From: Mytilus galloprovincialis
Taxonomy: Eukaryota > Mollusca > Bivalvia > Mytilida > Mytilidae
Direction of reading: 5' to 3'
NCBI RefSeq assembly: GCF_965363235.1
Contig: NC_134838.1
Coordinates: 2,609,001-2,673,000, forward strand
Length of the DNA stretch: 64,000 nt
The position numbers were made by a program, and so were the translations under genes. Below the pieces are notes generated by a model. It made no database searches, was not told the DNA's origin, and worked only from the letters and a program-made list of their open reading frames with translations. Position 1 is the first letter of the stretch; each line of letters starts with the position of its first letter. Of the stretch, positions 1 through 11,873 are shown piece after piece.

Positions 1-200
1 GTAAAAAAGAAGATGTGGTGTTATTGCCAATGAGACAACTGTCAACAAGAGACCAAAATGACACAGAAATTAACATCTATAGGTCACCGTACGGCCTTCA
101 ACAATGAGCAAAGCCCATACCTTATAGTCAGCTATAAAAGGCCCCGAAATGACAATGTAAAACAATTCAAACGAGAAAACTAACGGCCTTATGTATGGCT
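1..200 (-). repeat. Retroelement 3'-tail repeat (family A), truncated
   Basis: This is the minus-sense copy of a dispersed repeat that recurs through the window (2530-2660, 11628-11745 continuing at 21347-21590, 25565-25630, and plus-sense at 30640-30810, 53563-53690 and 62875-62975). Shared words include 'TTGCCAATGAGACAACT', 'CACCGTACGGCCTTCA' and 'TATAAAAGGCCCCGAAATG'. In the 29.6-30.8 kb copy it lies downstream of a degenerate reverse transcriptase. I therefore infer it is the 3' tail of that retroelement, left by 5'-truncated insertions. It carries no gene. Confidence 0.7.
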
Positions 201-2372
201 CTATTTTTAAATCCACAAAGCATGTTATTTGTGATACATGTAGGGCAAATGGTGAAGAAGATTATGGAACATCTGTTTTGTGTTTTTTTGTTTTGTTTAA
301 ATGAACAAGACATTCAAACTGTGAGAACTTAGACATCTAAATGTAGGAAAAACAGGCAGAACTTAGGATTGACACATAGAAACAAATTTTAGAGGAAGCT
401 TGCATTTGGTGTAATATTCTCATAGCAATTCCACATGGTAAAAAAGGAAAGGGAAACCCGAAAAACATAATGACAATTGTTTTAAAAAAGTTTGAAAAAG
501 GATATCGCCTGACTACAAAACATGGTATCTTTCTTGCTCGAACCGGTTCAAGGATGCAAATTCCCATCTTTTGTTGGGGGGTACCTTCAGATGTTTTACT
601 GAACACTTTATTTCACTTAGGCGTGTCGTTAAAATCTGATTCGATATGTGCAGGAAAAGGTTTTCTAAAATGTGGATATTGTCGTAATAACAGATGTGAA
701 GCATATTATTTTGATATATTGTGTTGCACATTTTCATGTAGTGGGCCTAACATTTTTAAAAAATTGGGTTATCATTTTGATATATTGTGCTTAACATTTT
801 ACAATTTATGTTACTTTATAATGATGTTTTTATGTGATTTTATAGAATAAATAATTTCAATTTTATTCATTTTCTTTATTTATAAATAAAACTATTTTTT
901 CATTTCAGTTATTATGTAGAACCCCTCTTTTTTTCTTGTGATTATACATAATCCCTGAAAATTTTAGTGATTATATATAATCCCTAAACTAGCCAGTGAT
1001 TCTACATAGTCCCTGAAAATTTCAGGGATTCTACATAATCACTGATTATACAAATTCACTGTAACATATATACACATATGTGTAATATGTATCTGGTCAT
1101 AAGACGCTTATAGCACTTAATTAGAACATAAAAACAGGTAGGTAATGTTTACTTTTGTTTATAATACTTATTAGGTGTATAAAAATATGCTTGATACATA
1201 CTTGAATGAATACTTTATTGCAAAAAGCATAATATATATATGCTATAGCAACGAAACAGCAGAGATAAGTACACATAAATCATTAAAGAAAACAAATAAC
1301 ATTAAGTAACAATTAATATGATCTGATTGACCACGCAGATTTTATGTAATTTCACAATTTTTTTAATATGTAAAATATTCTATGTAGTATTGCTGCATCA
1401 TTACAGTTTAATTTACTCAAGATATTTGTATACTAGTTGTATGAGCCGTTGCCAATTATTGTAATTGAGTTTGTGCCAATAAAATATTTGTATTTGTATT
1501 TGAATTGTAAAGCAGACATTATACATATGAATATATATCAAAATGGTCATTGAGTGTTAATATTTATTGAATTAAAATTAAATTTGCAGTATTTAGAAAA
1601 GGTGTTTCTTTTTAGCTAAGAACCTAAATGTCAAACTAATGTTTAGTATTACTACAACACCTTCTGCTATTCTGTCGCATAGTTTGTGTTTATGTATGTG
1701 TTAAATGTATCTATTGATGCTGATGTTATTCAAATTTGTACCTATAGTTTTGTAGACTTTGGTAATAAAGATTATGATCTATCAAAATAAAGCTCTAGAC
1801 TAATATGGCAGTCATCTCCGCACTTGGTAGATTCCCTTTATAATTGACATACCGGTAAAACTTACTTTATGTTCATGTACTGATTTATACTTGAACGCTT
1901 TCGAAGTGGCTTTTTCAAAGTGAATTTAAGAAATGATATTCTTGGTTCTTGAAATTAATGTTCAGTAATGAATACCCTCTGCTGGGTAAATATCTGCTGT
2001 CAATTATACCTAGATTTGTCTCTCTTTATTCACAAAGTTAGTCCTCTTTTCCGCTAAACCCGTCATGTTGTCTTTTATCATAAAATAAGAATATGTGAAT
2101 ATATATTCGAAAACATTCCTAGTTTAACTGAGCATTTCTAATATTTTCCCTGTTAAATGCAAAACATATACATTTATATATTCCATTTAGTTTGGATTTT
2201 CATTGTCTTCCCTTGTAGTGGCATATACTATACATGTATCTTGCAATGTGCTTTGTGTTTATGACGGGGAAAAAAACTATGTAATCTGGACATTGTGTTG
2301 CAACTACATTAGATTAATATTCCCAATTGTTGCTCATAAATATGATAGGTCCAATATAAAAAAGAATATGTA
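201..2372. other. AT-rich gene-free stretch with short repeats
   Basis: No convincing gene is seen. The 126-codon reading frame at 470-850 has no recognisable domain and is probably chance. At about 938-1060 a unit of roughly 37 bases (GTGATTATACATAATCCCTG) is repeated in direct and inverted orientation, with the palindrome CCCTGAAAATTTCAGGG at its centre. The remainder is low-complexity AT-rich DNA. Confidence 0.5.
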
Positions 2373-2524
2373 GACGTTCGTGTTGTTTATTCTTTAGTTT
2401 TCTATGTTGTGTCATGTGTACTATTGTTTTTCTGTTTGTCTTTTTCATTTTTAGCCATGGCGTTGTCAGTTTGTTTTAGATTTATGAGTTTGACTGTCCC
2501 TTTGGTATCTTTCGTCCCTCTTTT
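2373..2524 (+). repeat. Solo retroelement tail (family B), 5'-truncated
   Basis: This segment ends in 'CTTTCGTCCCTCTTTT', the same terminus as the tails at 33881-34004 and 38030-38172 (plus) and 25660-25880 and 36870-37110 (minus). At 25.7-26.4 kb and 37.3-38.2 kb the tail follows a recognisable RT fragment, which identifies it as the 3' end of that element. Fixed 3' ends with variable 5' ends fit target-primed reverse transcription. The 80-codon frame inside it is not treated as a gene. Confidence 0.65.
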
Positions 2525-3250
2525 TTTAACAACTATGGGTCACCGTACGGCCTTCACCAATGAGCAAAGCCCATACCGCATAGTCAACTATAAAAGGCCC
2601 CGAAATCACAAATGTAAAACGTTTCAAACGAGAAAACTAACGGCCTATAGTTAATGTACAAAAAGATGAACGAAAAACAAAAACAGCAACAAACAACAAC
2701 CACTGTCGAGAGGTTTCGGGAGAGAGTTCTCACTGATATCTACATAAAATTGAGAATGGAAATGGGGAATGTGCCAAAGAGACAACAACCCGACCATAGA
2801 AAAAAACAACAGCAGAAGGTCACCAACAGGTCTTCAATGTAGCGAGAAATTCCCGCACCCGGAGGCGTCCTTCAACTGGCCCCTAAACAAATATATACTA
2901 GTTCAGTGATAATGAACGCCATACTAATTTCCAAATTGTACACAAGAAACTAAAATTAAAATAATACAAGACTAACAAAGGCCAGAGGCTCCTGACTTGG
3001 GACAGGCGCAAAAATGCGGCGGGGTTAAACATGTTTGTGAGATCTCAACCCTCCCCCTATACCTCTAGCCAATGTAGAAAAGTAAACGCATAACAATACG
3101 CACATTAAAATTCAGTTCAAGAGAAGTCCGAGTCTGATGTCAGAAGGTGTAACCAAAGAAAATAAACAAAATGACAATAATAAATAAATAACAACAGACT
3201 ACTAGCAGTTAACTGACATGCCAGCTCCAGACTTCAATTAAACTGACTGA
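2525..3250 (-). repeat. Composite of dispersed retroelement-tail repeats
   Basis: 2530-2660 is a minus-sense family A tail. 2720-3240 holds a second dispersed repeat with the words 'GAGAGTTCTCACTGATATCT', 'CTTCAACTGGCCCCTAAAC' and 'CTCCTGACTTGGGACAGG'. Related sequence is found at 61800-61910. No intact reading frame. Confidence 0.55.
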
Positions 3251-3494
3251 AAGATTATGATTTCATCATATGAACATCAGGCACAATCCTTCCCGTTAGG
3301 GGTTTAGTATCATACCATCATAACATATATGAGAAGAACATAACCCGTGTCATGCCAACAACTGGTTTTTGAATAAATGTGTTTAGTTCCGATGCAAAGA
3401 CCCTATAAGTGAATCAATATTAACGCCAAAATATGCAATCTTTAATGACCTGACAACAGTATCGTAACTATATCCCTTCTTAATAAGTCTATTC

Positions 3495-3650
3495 AAAGGT
3501 ATGTCAGAAACTATATTAGATTTGTTATAAGTTAGGGAGAGAGTTCTCACTGATATCTATAACAGAAACTATAATAGATTTGTTATAAGTTAGGGAGAGG
3601 GTTCTCACTGATATCTTTATCAGAAACTATATTAGATTTGTTATACGTTA
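3495..3650. repeat. Tandem repeat, about 62 bp x 2.5
   Basis: The unit 'CAGAAACTATATTAGATTTGTTATAAGTTAGGGAGAG..' followed by 'TTCTCACTGATATCT' occurs three times in succession, the last copy diverged. It adjoins the dispersed repeat at 2720-3240, which contains the same 'GAGTTCTCACTGATATCT' word. No coding potential seen. Confidence 0.6.
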
Positions 3651-4284
3651 TCATATATAATGCAAATTTTGATGGATATATATGTTGCAGATTATAAAGA
3701 GTACGATCCTTTATGTCCATCAAATTTGCTTTTAGTGTTTCTTTACTGTTATTTATAGATATTCTGACCAATTGTAATAGTTCAAATACCCAAGGTTGTT
3801 GACCTTTACTTGAGGTAAGAATGAAGACGTTTCGTCTTTTCGTAGCATTTGTATAACATATTAGTCCAGTCAATACAGCGGATAACCTCATATTAATTGC
3901 AACAGAAATTAATTTTGTATTTTTTTATTGCACACTGTTGGTCTCACTTTAAAGCTCGTTTAATGACAAAATGAGCACATTAACAAATGCAACGTAATTT
4001 TCTATGGCAAGTGTGTATCTCAATTTACAGATAACAAGACCACCTTTTAACAAATATCAACTATAGTTAAGGAAACACGACAGTTATGTATAAACCTGTC
4101 TCTGGTGTGAATAATACATTTATTCCAAATCCGCCTTGCTTTGTTTAATATTTTTATTGTTGTAGTGTTCAATATTCTCTTGCTCCAAATCAAAAATCAC
4201 GTACTGCATTTTGAAGAGTTACAAATCTGTTATCAACAAAGTCGACAATTCTATCGTTTGTGCTCTAGATATTTATTAGGCGGT

Positions 4285-4496
4285 GTGGCACCGTTAAAGT
4301 CCAAAATTCCTCTAAAGTCCACAACACCGCTAAAGTCCACAACAAATCTCCGCTAAAGTCCACAACGCCGCTAAAGTCCACAAACTTTCCGTTAAAGTCC
4401 ACAAAATGACCTCCGCTAAAGTCCACAAGAAAACGCCGTTAAAGTCCACAATAACAAGTTCCTCTAAAGTCCACAACAAAGCACCGTTAAAGTCCA
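4285..4496 (+). repeat. Array of ten CCGCTAAAGTCC-type motifs
   Basis: Ten copies of the 12-mer CC(G/T)(C/T)TAAAGTCC, usually followed by ACAA, are separated by irregular spacers of 6 to 13 bases. The whole segment, including the order and spacing of variant motifs, reappears almost base for base in reverse complement at 22356-22570. It is therefore a dispersed unit rather than a locally grown microsatellite. Function unknown. Confidence 0.8.
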
Positions 4497-4652
4497 TACA
4501 TTTTTTTTATTTATTATCAAAAGATCAATTCGCTGTTTTTTTTACTTTCCATAATATTAATCTAAGAAAAAGCATAGAGCTTTGTTCTTGTAAAATATTT
4601 CTTATCAGCTTGAATTATATTTTTGATAAATGAAAAGATAATAGTACTTAGT

Positions 4653-5012
4653 AGGTAGGTCCGTGTAACACTTATTAATTCAAAATATTAAAAAGTTTTC
4701 AAATTTTTGATTTTTGAAATTTTGATCAAAGTTTCAAAATATCAAAATTCCAAACATTTGAAAAATTTTGAAATGTTCACCAAATAATTAAAATTTTTAT
4801 ATTTGATAGTTTAGATATTTGACTAAACTTCGAAAGTAGTAAACGTAACGTGCAGTTTTGATTATTTCGCTTTTAGAAAGTTTGATTTTTAAAATTTTTG
4901 ATTAAAATATCAAAAATAGAAAAAGGGCGAATAGAGGGGTACCTGTAAACTACTAAACGGAATAAAAGCGAAACGAAACGAATACTTCAGAACTATTTGG
5001 GTTTCCCAGCGG
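4653..5012 (+). repeat. AT-rich dispersed repeat, inverted partner at 10193-10563
   Basis: An approximately 360-bp segment, very rich in CAAAATTTTGAAA-like words, starts after 'GGTCCGTGTA' and ends near 'GGGTTTCCC'. The same sequence, diverged, is present in reverse complement at 10193-10563 with the same two edge motifs ('GGGAAAACC' and 'TACACGGACC'). It is probably a non-autonomous element; no gene. Confidence 0.65.
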
Positions 5013-7743
5013 CAGACATTTAGGAGTAACAGTGAATACTGATGAAGTTAGCCAAATCAGTGTATATAAAGTGCGAATCCAGCTAGTTCATTTTTACTGT
5101 TATATGCGGGTATGTCTATTGTAGAATAAAGGATCATGGGAAAACTGTATTTGTTTATGTTTTGAAAATATCAAGTTAAGTGATTTGAAGATAAGTTTTA
5201 ACATATTTTCATTGTGATATGTCTTTATAATATACAAACATAGCATTTAAGTTCAAATAAGTGTTATAAAAGCATCATAATATATAAAACCATACACATT
5301 TGGGTTATTGTACACGAAATGATTGCTACAATTCATTTTTGTTGATTTTAGACCCTTTGGAACTCTTTGTGGGCTGTTTCAGCAACTAGACAAAAAATCC
5401 CCAAACTAGATACACGGTTAGATTCAGCATGTCAACGAATCCCAAATATCTATATTAAAGGACTTTTGTCTTTAAATTTGGACCCCTCAAAATTGAAAAA
5501 GGGACCAAAAATATAAAAAAAATGCATGCATCGGATACATTTGTTATTGAAGGCATGACTGTAACAATAGGATTGATATACACAAATATCTTATTCTGGG
5601 GGTCTCATTGGGGGGGGGGGGGTCTGATCCCGGATCCCGCTTACTGTTTTGGCAGATTCCCGTATTCCGTTTATTGTTTTGTCAGATTCCTGTGTCCCGC
5701 TAGACTTCATTTCTCGTTTTTCACGACACAATCATTTGACTTTCACCTGTCACGCTTGCAAAAAATCGGCAATCCGGCGTCACGCTTATACCCAAATGCG
5801 ACCCACTATTTTACTCTATTCTGAATCATATTAAGCCCATTATACATATATTAAAAAAGTAGTGTGGATTTTTTTATACCTTTTTATCCCGTCTCGTTTC
5901 GTTTTTGAGCCATATATAGATGTCGTATGTGACAATGAGACAACTCTCCATCCGAGTCACAATTTATAAAAGTAGACCATTATACGTAAACATACGGTCT
6001 TCAACATGGAGTCTTGGCTCACACCGAACAGCAAGTTATAAATGGCTCCAGTGTAAAACATTTTAAACGGGAAAACAAAGATTCAATCTATATCAAGATG
6101 TACGTAATTAGTGGTGAAGTGTCATGGAAATGGATAAAAAAAAAAAATAAGGATAAAGATCCCTATACGCTTTATAAGAAACTAAATGGAATACATTTGA
6201 AATAAATGTTATTTCTATTGAATTTATTAGAGTGTTTTAAAACCAAACTTTCCTCCGTAAGTTAAATTTTATCAAATCTTTCTCTTACTTTATCTATTGT
6301 TTGAGCAAGTCGGCTAAATTAAGGCCTTACAGCTAATTTCATAATGCATGCAAAGCAAAACTTTGGTTGGCTTGCTTGCTTTGTTTGTTTAATTGTTTAT
6401 ACAAACTTTGTAAATAAGATTGACATTTTTAAACAATATGATTAGGCATATGATAGTTTAACCTGTATTTTTAATATTTGAATTAAATTGGGTGTTATCA
6501 TAACGATTATCCAATAAAAGAAAAACAAGCAAGTCAACTAAAGTCTTGCTCTACATGCTTAAAGAAATGAGCTGTAATAGATAAAAAAATAAATAAAAAA
6601 TTATACAGTGAAAATGCACCGCATATACAGTACTAATGATTCGCTCCACAGTAAAAATGAAAGAATAGTATCATTATTCGACAGTAAACATGACTAGCAT
6701 TACGAAATCATCATAGTGGAATTTAGTTAAATATGAAGAAACTGAATGACAAAACATATTCTACGTTATACAACTTTATTAATTGTATTAAAATGAATAT
6801 TTTGTACTGCAACAACATCTTACCTGTTAGTTATAAAGCACCTGCACGATCTGTTCGTGAAATGTCATAAATATTCACCTATTTTGGTATATATTTCAAA
6901 GCTGGATGGCTTTAGGCGCGATAAAACCCCGCTCGCATCTCTTACTTTGTTTTATTAGTATTATGTATTTCTGAACATATACATTTTAACTAATTTTCTT
7001 CATTTTCTTCGAAAGTAAAAAAAAGTTCGTCTGTTTATTTATCATTCTACATTAGACATTTATGGCATATACAGTAAAAATGATATTTTAGGATCCGCAC
7101 TTTACATACACTGCAAATACTATGTTAGGGTTTAGTATGTATATATTTCTACTGAACTGTAAGCAAAACATGGCTTAATATCCACGTGCAATTTTTAATA
7201 CATGTTTATAACTTTGTAATATATTTTACAGTGTCTCATAAGTCAATTTGTTTGGCTGGGTGTTGACTATTTTAAATCTTGTATATTGTTCAGCTGTTAA
7301 TCAATACTTGACACTTTTGTTTAACCTTTAATCAAATATTTCAGTTCTTTATAAATTGATGGCCTTCTAATATTCGGCTTTGAGCGTGCCTGAACTGAAA
7401 GGTAGATCCCGACACATGCAATATTATTTTTAACGTTTTGTTTTAATTTTTTTATCGATTGCAAGACGATCATATATTGCCTTTTATAATTGATTAAAGT
7501 TTAAGTATTGATATGGAAGGAATACTGAATGTATGGTGTCGCAATGGACGTTGTGCTATCCACAAATGTGGGAGGTTGTTGATATAATTTTGACAATACT
7601 ATCCGGTATTCACGCTGAATTGAAGAGTAAGATCAAATATCAGTAGCTTGAAGGTTGATACATTTTTTACATTCATACCATATACTAGTAAACGTAAACC
7701 AAAAACATAAGCCTGTATATGTATGTATAGTTTCCGCTGTACG
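5013..7743. other. Gene-poor AT-rich region with repeat fragments
   Basis: 5380-5520 resembles the 'CAGCATATCAA..GACCCTTTGG' repeat seen in tandem at 54.0-54.5 kb. 5590-5800 has a poly-G run followed by CCCG(T/G)ATTCCCG-type short repeats, the reverse orientation of those at 19.09-19.27 kb. 5930-6080 is a diverged family A retroelement tail. From 6200 to 7740 I see only AT-rich DNA without a supportable gene. Confidence 0.45.
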
Positions 7744-7747
7744 TTAA

Positions 7748-8793
7748 GCGCTCATCTATCCATTTGTAGATGTCGACATTTTGAAATGGTAATTTGAAAA
7801 CAATTTTAAAAAGTCAACGATAAGCATAGGATCAAGTTGAAGTGACCAATCGAGACCAATCGAAATTGGAAATATAAATATTGTCACTAAGGTGACACTA
7901 TATTTAACTTTGATACCTACGAGGGGCTTCAATGATGGTACATTTTTAGGTGCAGATCCATGAATTTGAAAATGTGACCTGGGGCCTAGTGAGAAAACGT
8001 TAGGATAGATGCTTGTAAAAAGGAAATATACATTTATCATATATGTAGGTCCGTTACGGGTCGGTGGCCCCCTAAATCCACCTCTGTTTTTAAATAGCGA
8101 CTAAAAGGAAACGGAATATTTTTGCATCAATGGATAGTTCCGTATTTGTTATTTGCGCATTTTTTAAGTTATCGTATTACAATAAAGTACAAGTACGTCC
8201 AGTCAAAATGGGGTGTGTTAAGAGAGTTCCACGCTAGCTTTTCTGCGTGACAAATTTTTTCCGTTTTGGCCATACACCAATGTTGCTGTCGAAAAACCAG
8301 GACATATAAACGCTGAATTTTAAGTTTAGCATTTACATGCGGAACGCTGAAACCCGAATATTTGAAAGTCAAGTAAAATATATAAGAACCGAAACTAATG
8401 AAAAAATGTATAGTCGTACGATAACTTAAAACAGCATTAATAGCAAATACGGAACTATCTCTTCATACAAAAAAAAAAATCCCGTTTCCTTTTATTTGCT
8501 ATTTGTAAACATTGGCGGATTTAGGATCCTTAATAGAGCTACATATATGATAAATGCATATACTTTTTACAAATATCAGTCCACACGTAGTATAAGAGAG
8601 TAACCTTTGGCTTTCAAAAAGGGGGATATTTTTTTGTCGATGTGAGAATTTTGTTATCGCGCGAAAAATTTCTTCCAGTTTTTCAACGCTATCAATCAAA
8701 TTATTTGGTTCAAAATTTAAAACTAATCCGGATTTTGGTTTGTCATCTGCTTTAACAGATTATTTCTTTCAGCAAATTAGGGATCAAATGTAT

Positions 8794-8824
<31 letters not shown>

Positions 8825-9052
8825 TGGTCGTTCCCTGATAAGGACCCCACCTTTTCAAATTCATTGATCCGCACATGAAAAGTGCATCATTATTGAAGCC
8901 CCTCATGGAAGTATCCAAGTCAAATTAAGTGTCACCTTATTGACAATATTCATATTTCCGATTCCCCAATAGATTACCAATTACCGTTGATATAAACTTT
9001 CAAAAATTTCACTTTTCCAAATGTCAACACCTACAAATGGTTAGATGGGGGC
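7748..9052. mobile_element. Fold-back (long inverted repeat) element between TTAA sites
   Basis: The left arm (7748 to about 8180) is the diverged reverse complement of the right arm (about 8405-9052). Matching parts include the ends (CATCTATCCATTTGTAG against CATCTAACCATTTGTAG), the words around GGTGACAC, 'GAGGGGCTTCAAT', 'AAAAGGAAACGG' and 'GATAGTTCCGTATTTG'. The right arm carries roughly 200 extra bases and an A27 run (8798-8824). The element is bracketed by TTAA at 7744-7747 and TTAA at 9053-9056, the target preference of piggyBac-type elements. No transposase is encoded, so it would be non-autonomous. The short reading frames inside it on the minus strand are consequences of the repeat. 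Confidence 0.7.
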
Positions 9053-9224
9053 TTAATATACAGGAGAAACTATTAGATTATTATGCAGACTGAAAATAAT
9101 GTTTATGGTATACGTTATATATGATATGAATGTATTCAGCTTTTACAAAACCAGAACGATCAGTTGGATGTTAACTTTTACTTTATTTGACATTTTTTTT
9201 TTTTATCATATATCACTTTATTTG

Positions 9225-9330
9225 ACCTTTTTTCAATTTGATTCGAGCGTCACTGGTGAATCTTTTGTAGACTGGCGTCTGGCGCAAATACAAAATTTAC
9301 ATTCTGGTATCTATGATGAGATTATTTAGA
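9225..9330 (+). repeat. Dispersed mussel repeat ('GCGTCTGGCGCAAATACAAA')
   Basis: It contains 'TTCGAGCGTCACTGGTGAA', 'GGCGTCTGGCGCAAATAC' and 'CTGGTATCTATGATGAG'. The same family lies at about 39880-40085 (mixed orientation) and 62985-63290 (minus). I recognise it as a common Mytilus dispersed sequence. No gene. Confidence 0.55.
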
Positions 9331-9451
9331 TACCTTACAACAGTTTCTTAGCTCAAGCTACTTATATTTGATCTTTTTCTTAAATTCGTCGTGTATAGAG
9401 GGTAGAAGTGTAAATTAGATATCAACAACCTCCAACAGTCGCGGTTTGCGC

Positions 9452-9616
9452 AACAGTGGCGGATCCAGGGGGGGGGGGGTTCCGGGGGTGCGCCCCCCCC
9501 TTTATTTTTGCCGATCAATGCATTTGTATCGGGACATATGTTTTGCACCCCCCTGCACCCCCCTTTGCCCTGGGTTAGCACCCCCCCTTTCGAAAATTCC
9601 TGCATCCGCCCCTGCG
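9452..9616. mobile_element. hAT-like MITE (GGCGGATCC termini)
   Basis: This 165-bp G/C-run-rich element begins CAGTGGCGGATCCAGG and ends GCATCCGCCCCTG, an imperfect terminal inverted repeat. The flanks share 'CGCAA' (TTGCGCAA on the left, CGCAAAAG on the right), which could be the remains of an 8-bp hAT target duplication. A related, larger copy is at 18957-19307. It lacks a transposase. Confidence 0.6.
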
Positions 9617-9739
9617 CAAAAGTCATTGCGACACCAAGGATTCAGTATTCCTACCGTACCAATACTTTGAACTGAGGCCCTTAAAAGCTTGCTGTTAGGT
9701 TTGTTCAAAGGATCAGTGTTGAAGACCGTACTTTGATCT

Positions 9740-9820
9740 ATAATGGTTTACTTTAACAAATTATGACTTGGATGGAGAGTTGTCTCATTTTAGCACTCAT
9801 ACCACATCTTCTTATATGTA
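9740..9820 (+). repeat. Family A retroelement-tail fragment
   Basis: The words 'GGATGGAGAGTTGTCTCATT' and 'ATACCACATCTTCTT' mark the extreme 3' end of the family A tail. It is heavily diverged and only about 80 bp long. Confidence 0.5.
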
Positions 9821-10192
9821 CAATATATGATCGTCGTGCAATCGATATAAAATGAAAACAAAGCGTTAAAAATTGCATGCGTCCGAAGCGCTTTTCTATA
9901 ACTTTCTTCATCAGTAATGATCCAAGGTGATTATTAGACGGCCAACATTTTATAAAGAAGAAGTTGATAAAAGCTTAGAGGTTGATCTTTCAAAATCTAC
10001 ATTCAATGATTTCAGCTGTCGACATCATTGCAGATAATACGATAAAGCAAAACAAAAAGTAATACACGTGTATATTAAGCCACTCTCAGTATTGCTTAAA
10101 GTTGAGTAGAAATATATACATACATGTACTCAACTCTACCATACTATTTTGTTAACTGCGGGTTCATCAGTATTCAATGTTTCTCCTAAATG

Positions 10193-10563
10193 GCCGTTGG
10201 GAAAACCAAATAGTTCTGAAGTATTCGTTTCGTTTCGCTTTTATTCAGTTTCGTATAGTTTACCGGTGCCCCTTTATTCGCGCCCCTTTTCTATTTTTGA
10301 TATTTTAAAACTTTCAAAAAGCGAAATAATCAAAACTGCTAGTTAAGTTTATTACTTTTAAAGTTTGATCAAATATCTGAACTATCAAATATAAAAACGT
10401 AATTTAAAATTTTTAAATTTTAACTATTTGGTGAAAATTTCAAAATTTCAAAATTTTTCAAATGTTTGAAATTTTGATATTTTAAAACTTTGATCAAAAT
10501 TTCAAAAATCAAAAATTTGAAAACTGTTTAATATTTTAAATTGATATGTTATACACGGACCTT
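10193..10563 (-). repeat. AT-rich dispersed repeat, inverted partner of 4653-5012
   Basis: Diverged reverse-complement copy of 4653-5012 from 'GGGAAAACC' to 'TACACGGACC'. Shared words include 'GAAGTATTCGTTTCGTTTCG' and the CAAAATTTTTC runs. The 65-codon frame here is not supported as a gene. Confidence 0.65.
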
Positions 10564-10904
10564 AGTATCTACTTTTGATCCCAATAAATTTGATCAGACA
10601 ATATGAGTATTTGGATCGTACGCATACGGTCTGGACCGTATAAGTATACTCGAACGTATTACTATACTCGTTTGAAATGGCTAAATGGAAGACTAGTATG
10701 AAATTTTGAGCTGAAATTTTTACGAAATATATACTAGTACAATGTATCAATGTTTCTGTTCTTTTCTATTCAATTTTATAAGTTATTATAGAACAGATTG
10801 AGCGTTTTGTGAGTTTATAAATATCAATCTGTGAGTAATTTTGCATGTGATTAAAAACCCTTTAACAAGTTAAACAACTAGTGTATGCATAATTCTTTAT
10901 GCCC

Positions 10905-11462
10905 CATTTATGGGCATTATGTGTTCTGGCCTGTGCGTCCGTTTTTCTGTTCGTTCGTCTGTTCGTCCGTTCGTTAAAGTTATTAACCAAGCAAGTCGGT
11001 ATATATGCTTTATTCTACACGGCTGGGTGACCTTAATTAACCAGAACGACGTAGGACATCGGGTTAAAGGGTCATCCCGAGCCGTGCAGGTTAAACCATA
11101 TATACCGATCTTATGGGCATTATATTTTCTTGTCTGTGCGTTGGTTCGTTCGTTCGTCCATCCGTCCGTCCGTTCGTTATAGTTATTGACCAAGCAAGTC
11201 GGTATATATGATTTATTCTACACGGATCGGGTGGTCCTAATTAACCAGAAGGACGTATGAGTTCGGGTTAAAGGGTCATCCCGAGCCGTGCAGATTAAAC
11301 CATAAATACCGATCTTATGGGCATTATGTTTTCTGATCTGTGCATTCTTTCGTTCTTTCGTCCGTCTGTCCGTCCGTTCGTTATAGTTATTGACCAAGCA
11401 AGTCGATATACATGATTTATTCTACACGGCTCGGTCGACCCTAATTAACCAGAACGACGTGC
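10905..11462 (+). repeat. Tandem repeat, about 204 bp x 2.7
   Basis: The unit starting 'TATGGGCATTATGT' recurs at about 10910, 11112 and 11318. Each unit has a TCCGTTCGTT-type run, then 'GACCAAGCAAGTCGGTATAT', 'TTTATTCTACACGG' and 'TTAACCAGAA'. The third copy is cut off near 11462. A related GGGCATTATGTTTTCTGG sequence appears in reverse at 58200-58270. Confidence 0.75.
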
Positions 11463-11627
11463 AGAATTTTTCCTAAATAGGATTCTACCTTTCCCTACAC
11501 ACTCAATGAAATCGACTGTAAATAATTTCAGAGGCCTGGTATGCCGATCGATTAAACAAGTATATCTACAGTAATCACTTACTTGTCGATGAGATACTCC
11601 TCTACTAGAGAATTTAACAACCATTAT

Positions 11628-11745
11628 AGATGACCATACTGCCCTCAATAATGAGAAGCAATCGATATTTCACGGTAATCGTTAAAAGACCCGAAATAAA
11701 AAAAAATGTTAAACAATTCAAACGAGAAAAGTAACGGCCTGATAT
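11628..11745 (-). repeat. Left half of retroelement tail split by the Ngaro insertion
   Basis: This minus-sense family A tail runs to '..GAGAAAAGTAACGGCCTGATAT' and then stops where the Ngaro A1 repeat begins. The continuation of the same repeat is found 9.6 kb away at 21347-21590 ('TGTACATAACAA..', '..CTTGGGACATGCACATT'). The copy at 2620-2660 (GGCCTATAGTTAATGTAC) shows the uninterrupted junction, so this is the pre-insertion target. Confidence 0.8.
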
Positions 11746-11873
11746 ATAAAATTTAGTTCGTCGTACGTTCATGAATATTCATGACATGTGACCATTTGTC
11801 CGCACTTAAAACCCGTGCGGTCACCTTTCTGACCATCGACTCTCGCTATAGCCAGTAAGAAGACACGTGTATT
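11746..11873 (+). repeat. Ngaro A1 split direct repeat
   Basis: This 128-bp sequence is repeated as A2 at 21007-21134. It contains the palindrome ATGAATATTCAT (11771-11782) and a hairpin CCGCAC(N9)GTGCGG (11800-11820). The gag start codon follows immediately, so A1 probably holds the promoter and 5' leader (inference). Confidence 0.9.

Noticed and set aside
9446..9708. Gly/Pro-rich frames around poly-G and poly-C runs
   Set aside because: They come from a hAT-like MITE with G and C runs at its termini and overlap on both strands.
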